Source of the DNA: JALZVT01 sp039029135
GTDB taxonomy: Bacteria; Pseudomonadota; Gammaproteobacteria; Pseudomonadales; Azotimanducaceae
Direction of reading: 5' to 3'
NCBI GenBank assembly: GCA_039029135.1
Contig: JBCCGT010000003.1
Coordinates: 124,001-188,000 of the forward strand
Length of the DNA stretch: 64,000 nucleotides
In this document: positions 60,769 through 64,000 of the stretch, in pieces
Layout of the letters: each line of letters begins with the position of its first letter
Position numbering within the stretch: the stretch's first letter is position 1
Translations under genes and position numbers: made by a program
Notes under the pieces: model-generated
The model's database searches: none
Told to the model about the DNA's origin: nothing
What the model saw: the letters and a program-made list of their open reading frames with translations, nothing else

Positions 60769-62977
60769 CTCGCAACCGCTGCCACTCAGCCTCGTCCGGG
60801 ACGATGGTGAGGGCGAGTTCCAGATAGTGGCTCGCCGCGTCCAGCAGGCCACCCTCGTGGGCTTCCACTGCCACCCCCGCGAGCCGCTGCGCGGCCTGCT
60901 GCAGCAGCGCGGTCGCCTCCTGATGTTCGGGGTCGAGACGCAGTACGGATCTTAGCTGGGATACGGCGTTCTGGCCCTGCGGTTCCGTCAGATAGCCGTC
61001 TGCCAGCAACTCTCTCGCGCGTTGCATAAGCGCCGCGATCTGGCCGGCCTGAGCGCGCCGCGTCTCGATGGCAGAGCGCCTGGTGTCGATCGCCGCCGCG
61101 TCGAAGCCGACCCCTGTCGCCCGCTCGAGAACCGCCTGCGCGTCGTCTATCTCGTCCTGGGTCAGCAGCAGGTCGATCTGTTCCAGAACGCGCGCTTCGA
61201 CCTCCGCGAGTCCCTGCAGGGCAAACACGTTGTCCTCGGCGATCGCAAGAATCTGATGATAAACCTCGGCCGCGTTCGCACCGGGTGGATTGATCAGCGC
61301 GGCCGCACCGCGATAGGTGCGGGCCTGCTGCAGTAGATCGTCGATCTCGCGCTGCAGCGTGTTCGCCTGTCGAACGAGCTCGCGAACGGTATCGAGTTCG
61401 GGCAATTCGTTGTTTGCCGCGCTGGCGCGATCGATGTGGCCGATGGCCGCCGTGACGTCCCCGGCCGCGATGGCGTTTTGCGCCAGTCCGGCGTAGTGGC
61501 CGGCGAGTTCGTCGAGGCCGGTGCGCGCTGTCCGGTTCGACGGATCGAGACGCAGGACCTCGGAGTACAGGCGCGTCATCTCGACCGTGGCCTCGGTGTC
61601 GTTCAGGCCCCGCGTTTGCAGCAGTGCGCGCGCCTCAGTGAGCAGTCCGTCTGCGTTGCGCCGCTGATCGATCGCGGCGGTCAGCCGCTGCCAGGCGATG
61701 CCTTCTGGGAACAGCGCAATGGCCTCGGCGAGCTTGGCCTGCGCCTGCGCGAGCTCGCCCCGCGTCACGTGGACATCGATCTCGCGCTCCCAGCGATCCG
61801 CCAGCCCTTCTACAGCCGCCAGCGCCCGCGTGTGCTGAGGATTGAGATCCAGCACCCGCTGATAGGACGCAACGACCGAGGTCAGGCTCTGATTAGGATC
61901 CGCGGCGAGCGCCTGCGCATTGGTCCACGCGCGCTGCACCTGTGCGTCACGCGAGTTGTCGAGCAACTGACCCAGCTCCGGGGCGCGAAAAGCGGCCACC
62001 GCCGCCAGCGTGATGAGGCCGATGGCGATCAGGTAGCGCGCGCCCCCGCGTCGACCTGTCGACCCGCCCTCGCGCTCGCGCTCGGCACGAATCGGTTCGC
62101 CGGGCTGCGTGAGACGCGTCGAACCCACCGCCGCGATTTCTGCGGTCGTTACGACCTCGGTTTTGAGCACCGAATTGGGTATCAGGCCGTCGGCATCAAT
62201 CTGATCGAGCGCCTTGTCGATCTCCTCGCCGTTCTGGAACCGCTGCTCGACTTCCTTGGCGAGAAACCGATCGATGGTTCCTTGAAAGGCCTGCAGGTGC
62301 GGCGGCAGTTTAGGCACCGGTTCCTGCAGATGTTTGATGCCGATCGCGACTGCCGATTCAGCCTTGTACGGGACGTCGCCTGTCAGCATTCGATAAAAGA
62401 CGATGCCGAGGCTGTAGATGTCCGAGCGGCTGTCGAGCTTGCGCCCGGCCGCCTGCTCCGGGCTCATATACTGCGGCGTTCCGACGACGGTGCCATGACG
62501 GGTTAGATCGGCGCCGCTGTCGACGACCTTGGCAATGCCGAAGTCGGTTAGTACGGCGCTGCCGTCTTCGCGGAACAGAATGTTCTCGGGCTTGATATCG
62601 CGATGGATGTAGCCCTTGTCATGGGCGAAGTCTAGCGCGCGGCCGATATCGCGAACGACGCGGATAAGGTCGTGGACGTGGATGCCGCTTTTCAGTTTGT
62701 CGTTGAGATCGCCGCCGCGCAGATACTCCATAACGAGAAACAGGTAGGCATCATGTAGGCCAACATCGTAGACCTGCACGATGTTCGGATGGCTGAGCTG
62801 CGCGTTGATGCGACTTTCGCGCACGAAGCGTTTGCGAAAGTTGGGGTCTTTGGAGTAGTCGGCCGACATGACCTTGAGCGCGACCAGGCGGCCAAATTTT
62901 TTCTGCACCGCGAGGTACACGCGGGCCATGCCGCCGCGGCCGATCTCTCGCTCTATTTGGTATCCCGGTAGTTCCAC
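60749..62977 (-). CDS. Transmembrane Ser/Thr protein kinase with helical-repeat domain
   Basis: 742 residues from the GTG at 62977, 16 bp after the upstream gene's stop; a TTG at 63037 would overlap that gene by 44 bp. Hanks-type kinase domain (about 1-260): IGRGGMARVYLA, VALKVM, YIHRDIKPENILF, LTDFGIAKV and GTPQYMSPEQAAG. A membrane helix near 315-335 separates it from an extracytoplasmic helical region of about 400 residues with TPR-like periodicity (VLDLNPQHTRALAAVEGL, VLRLDPSNRTARTGL, VLRLDPEHQEATALL). PASTA repeats are absent. It is clustered with an FHA protein and a MORN protein, suggesting one signalling unit. Confidence 0.92.
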   Translation of the reverse strand: MELPGYQIEREIGRGGMARVYLAVQKKFGRLVALKVMSADYSKDPNFRKRFVRESRINAQLSHPNIVQVYDVGLHDAYLFLVMEYLRGGDLNDKLKSGIHVHDLIRVVRDIGRALDFAHDKGYIHRDIKPENILFREDGSAVLTDFGIAKVVDSGADLTRHGTVVGTPQYMSPEQAAGRKLDSRSDIYSLGIVFYRMLTGDVPYKAESAVAIGIKHLQEPVPKLPPHLQAFQGTIDRFLAKEVEQRFQNGEEIDKALDQIDADGLIPNSVLKTEVVTTAEIAAVGSTRLTQPGEPIRAEREREGGSTGRRGGARYLIAIGLITLAAVAAFRAPELGQLLDNSRDAQVQRAWTNAQALAADPNQSLTSVVASYQRVLDLNPQHTRALAAVEGLADRWEREIDVHVTRGELAQAQAKLAEAIALFPEGIAWQRLTAAIDQRRNADGLLTEARALLQTRGLNDTEATVEMTRLYSEVLRLDPSNRTARTGLDELAGHYAGLAQNAIAAGDVTAAIGHIDRASAANNELPELDTVRELVRQANTLQREIDDLLQQARTYRGAAALINPPGANAAEVYHQILAIAEDNVFALQGLAEVEARVLEQIDLLLTQDEIDDAQAVLERATGVGFDAAAIDTRRSAIETRRAQAGQIAALMQRARELLADGYLTEPQGQNAVSQLRSVLRLDPEHQEATALLQQAAQRLAGVAVEAHEGGLLDAASHYLELALTIVPDEAEWQRLRDDWANP

Positions 62978-62993
62978 CCGTCGCGCCGAACCG

Positions 62994-64000
62994 TCAGTCG
63001 CCTTCGGCGCTCGTCGCCAGGTTATCGCTCGAGACAACAGGCGCGATCGACAGACTGATGTACTCGCCCGCGATCAGGTTGCCCAGAATGAGGTGCGCCT
63101 CGCGAATAACCAACTCGCCGTCGAGGCTGATCGCCGTGCCGCGGCCGTGGGCCAGGCCGTTGACGCACTGGTCCGAGCGAAACATCCAGCGGCGCTCTTG
63201 TAACTGCATTTCACAGCGTGGATCCGGCGCCAGCACGATGGTCTCGTCGAGGTCGCCGAGCTTCCAGGTTTGAAACAGCGCATCGCCGTTCGGTTGGCGC
63301 TTGACGCCATAGCCATGCATTTTGTCCGCGGCGAACTGGCCGCGATAGACCGTGCCGTCGCGCCAGTAGAATTCGCCGATGCCCGTGCGCAAGTCCCCCT
63401 CGAAACTGCCGACGTAGCGATTGCCGTTGGCCATCGTGAGTTCGCCGGTACCCTGCTTGAGGCCCTCACGGAACTGACCCTCGTAGCGTCGGCCGTCGGG
63501 GTAATTGAAAACACCGTAGCCGCTGGGCGAACCGTCGAGCATCTGGCCCTCGTAGACTTCGCCCGACTGCCAGCGCAGTGTCCCCGTGCCGGTGCGCCGA
63601 CCGGCGACGAAGTCGCCGAGATAGGTGTCGCTGTTGGCCCAGCTCAGCTCGCCGCGGCCGGTGCGCTGATCGGCGACGAAATCGCCCGTATAGACGTCAC
63701 CGTTGGGCCAGCGTAGCGTGCCTTTGCCTTCGCGCTTACCGGCCAGAAAGTCGCCCTCGTAGGTGCGACCGTCTGGCCAGGTGTAGCTGCCGAAGCCGTG
63801 CATGCGATCGTCGAGGAAGGTTCCCTCGTAGCGGCGGCCGTCCTGCCACTGATAGACGCCTTCGCCGTTACGCAGGTCGTTCGCTAGCGCCCCCTCGTAG
63901 ACGTCGCCGTTGGGTAGCTCGATGCGCCGCACGCGTTCCGCGGCGCTCGCGTCGAAGGGCCACAGGAGCGCGGCCGCCAGGATAGCCGCCAAGCCGGCCG
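62994..64000 (-). CDS. MORN-repeat protein, 5' end outside window
   Basis: At least 332 residues; the frame is open to the right edge and the visible N-terminus is the end of a signal peptide (LWPFDASAAERV), so the start lies just beyond 64000. Nine 23-residue MORN repeats run from about residue 27 to 235, e.g. RRYEGTFLDDRMHGFGSYTW and RTYEGDFLAGKREGKGTLRW. A C-terminal domain with four Cys follows (PDPRCEMQL, RSDQCVNGL). Exported MORN proteins are thought to bind lipids or act as scaffolds. It precedes the kinase and FHA genes on the same strand. Confidence 0.88.
   Translation of the reverse strand, partial: AGLAAILAAALLWPFDASAAERVRRIELPNGDVYEGALANDLRNGEGVYQWQDGRRYEGTFLDDRMHGFGSYTWPDGRTYEGDFLAGKREGKGTLRWPNGDVYTGDFVADQRTGRGELSWANSDTYLGDFVAGRRTGTGTLRWQSGEVYEGQMLDGSPSGYGVFNYPDGRRYEGQFREGLKQGTGELTMANGNRYVGSFEGDLRTGIGEFYWRDGTVYRGQFAADKMHGYGVKRQPNGDALFQTWKLGDLDETIVLAPDPRCEMQLQERRWMFRSDQCVNGLAHGRGTAISLDGELVIREAHLILGNLIAGEYISLSIAPVVSSDNLATSAEGD

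Overview
The window is GC-rich (roughly 65 % by eye) Gram-negative DNA. Protein families point to a gammaproteobacterium, with the genus undetermined: an exosortase-A-type exopolysaccharide locus, a two-component pair resembling the proteobacterial dedicated sortase regulators PdsR/PdsS, aerobic HemF, an ExbD protein and a lipoprotein with a BON domain. I saw no rRNA or tRNA gene, CRISPR array, transposase or integrase.

Region 1 (1-11615) is an NRPS operon of five overlapping plus-strand genes, open at the left edge. Gene 1 is (C)-A-PCP, and its A domain carries a PP-loop ATP pyrophosphatase domain of the N-acetyl-sugar-amidotransferase/thiolation type at the A8-A9 junction. Genes 2, 3 and 4 together make one C-A-PCP module. 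Its A domain is cut at the same A8-A9 point, and the gene in the gap encodes a guanidinoacetate-methyltransferase-like protein, so an 'interrupted A domain' is encoded as three polypeptides. Gene 5 is C-A-PCP-TE, with Val in place of the A-domain Asp235 and with Cys as the thioesterase nucleophile. By manual reading the A codes suggest Asn (gene 1), no recognised substrate (gene 2) and a beta-alanine-like residue (gene 5). A Sfp/EntD-like PPTase that could activate the carrier proteins lies at 51155-51895, far from the operon.

Region 2 (11655-17295) holds a HupE/UreJ-like membrane protein, an MFS exporter, and a minus-strand block of acyl carrier protein, SDR and AMP-dependent ligase with a hexapeptide acyltransferase upstream.

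Region 3 (17605-45383) is an exopolysaccharide/exosortase locus. It contains a PHP-like protein, six or more glycosyltransferases, an AsnB-type amidotransferase, an epimerase, a Wzx flippase, a polysaccharide deacetylase, an O-antigen-ligase/polymerase-like protein, a Wzz-like chain-length protein of the exosortase-locus type, two exosortase-associated hydrolases and an exosortase with a C-terminal EpsI-like part. Inside it, at 37630-41958, lies an NRPS-like protein made of a degenerate class III aminotransferase, half a condensation domain, a glycine-type A domain and a PCP.

Region 4 (45449-55620) is mostly housekeeping or peripheral: two acyl-CoA dehydrogenases, hemF, a BON lipoprotein, a lone ExbD, the PPTase, a chloramphenicol-phosphotransferase-like kinase, a Sir2 deacylase, an APH-like kinase, and an NadR-like kinase with the nicotinamide riboside transporter PnuC.

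Region 5 (55780-64000) is signalling: the PdsR/PdsS-like pair, a metallo-beta-lactamase-fold hydrolase, a triple-FHA membrane protein, a transmembrane Ser/Thr kinase and a MORN-repeat protein cut by the right edge. All family assignments come from reading motifs, without database searches.
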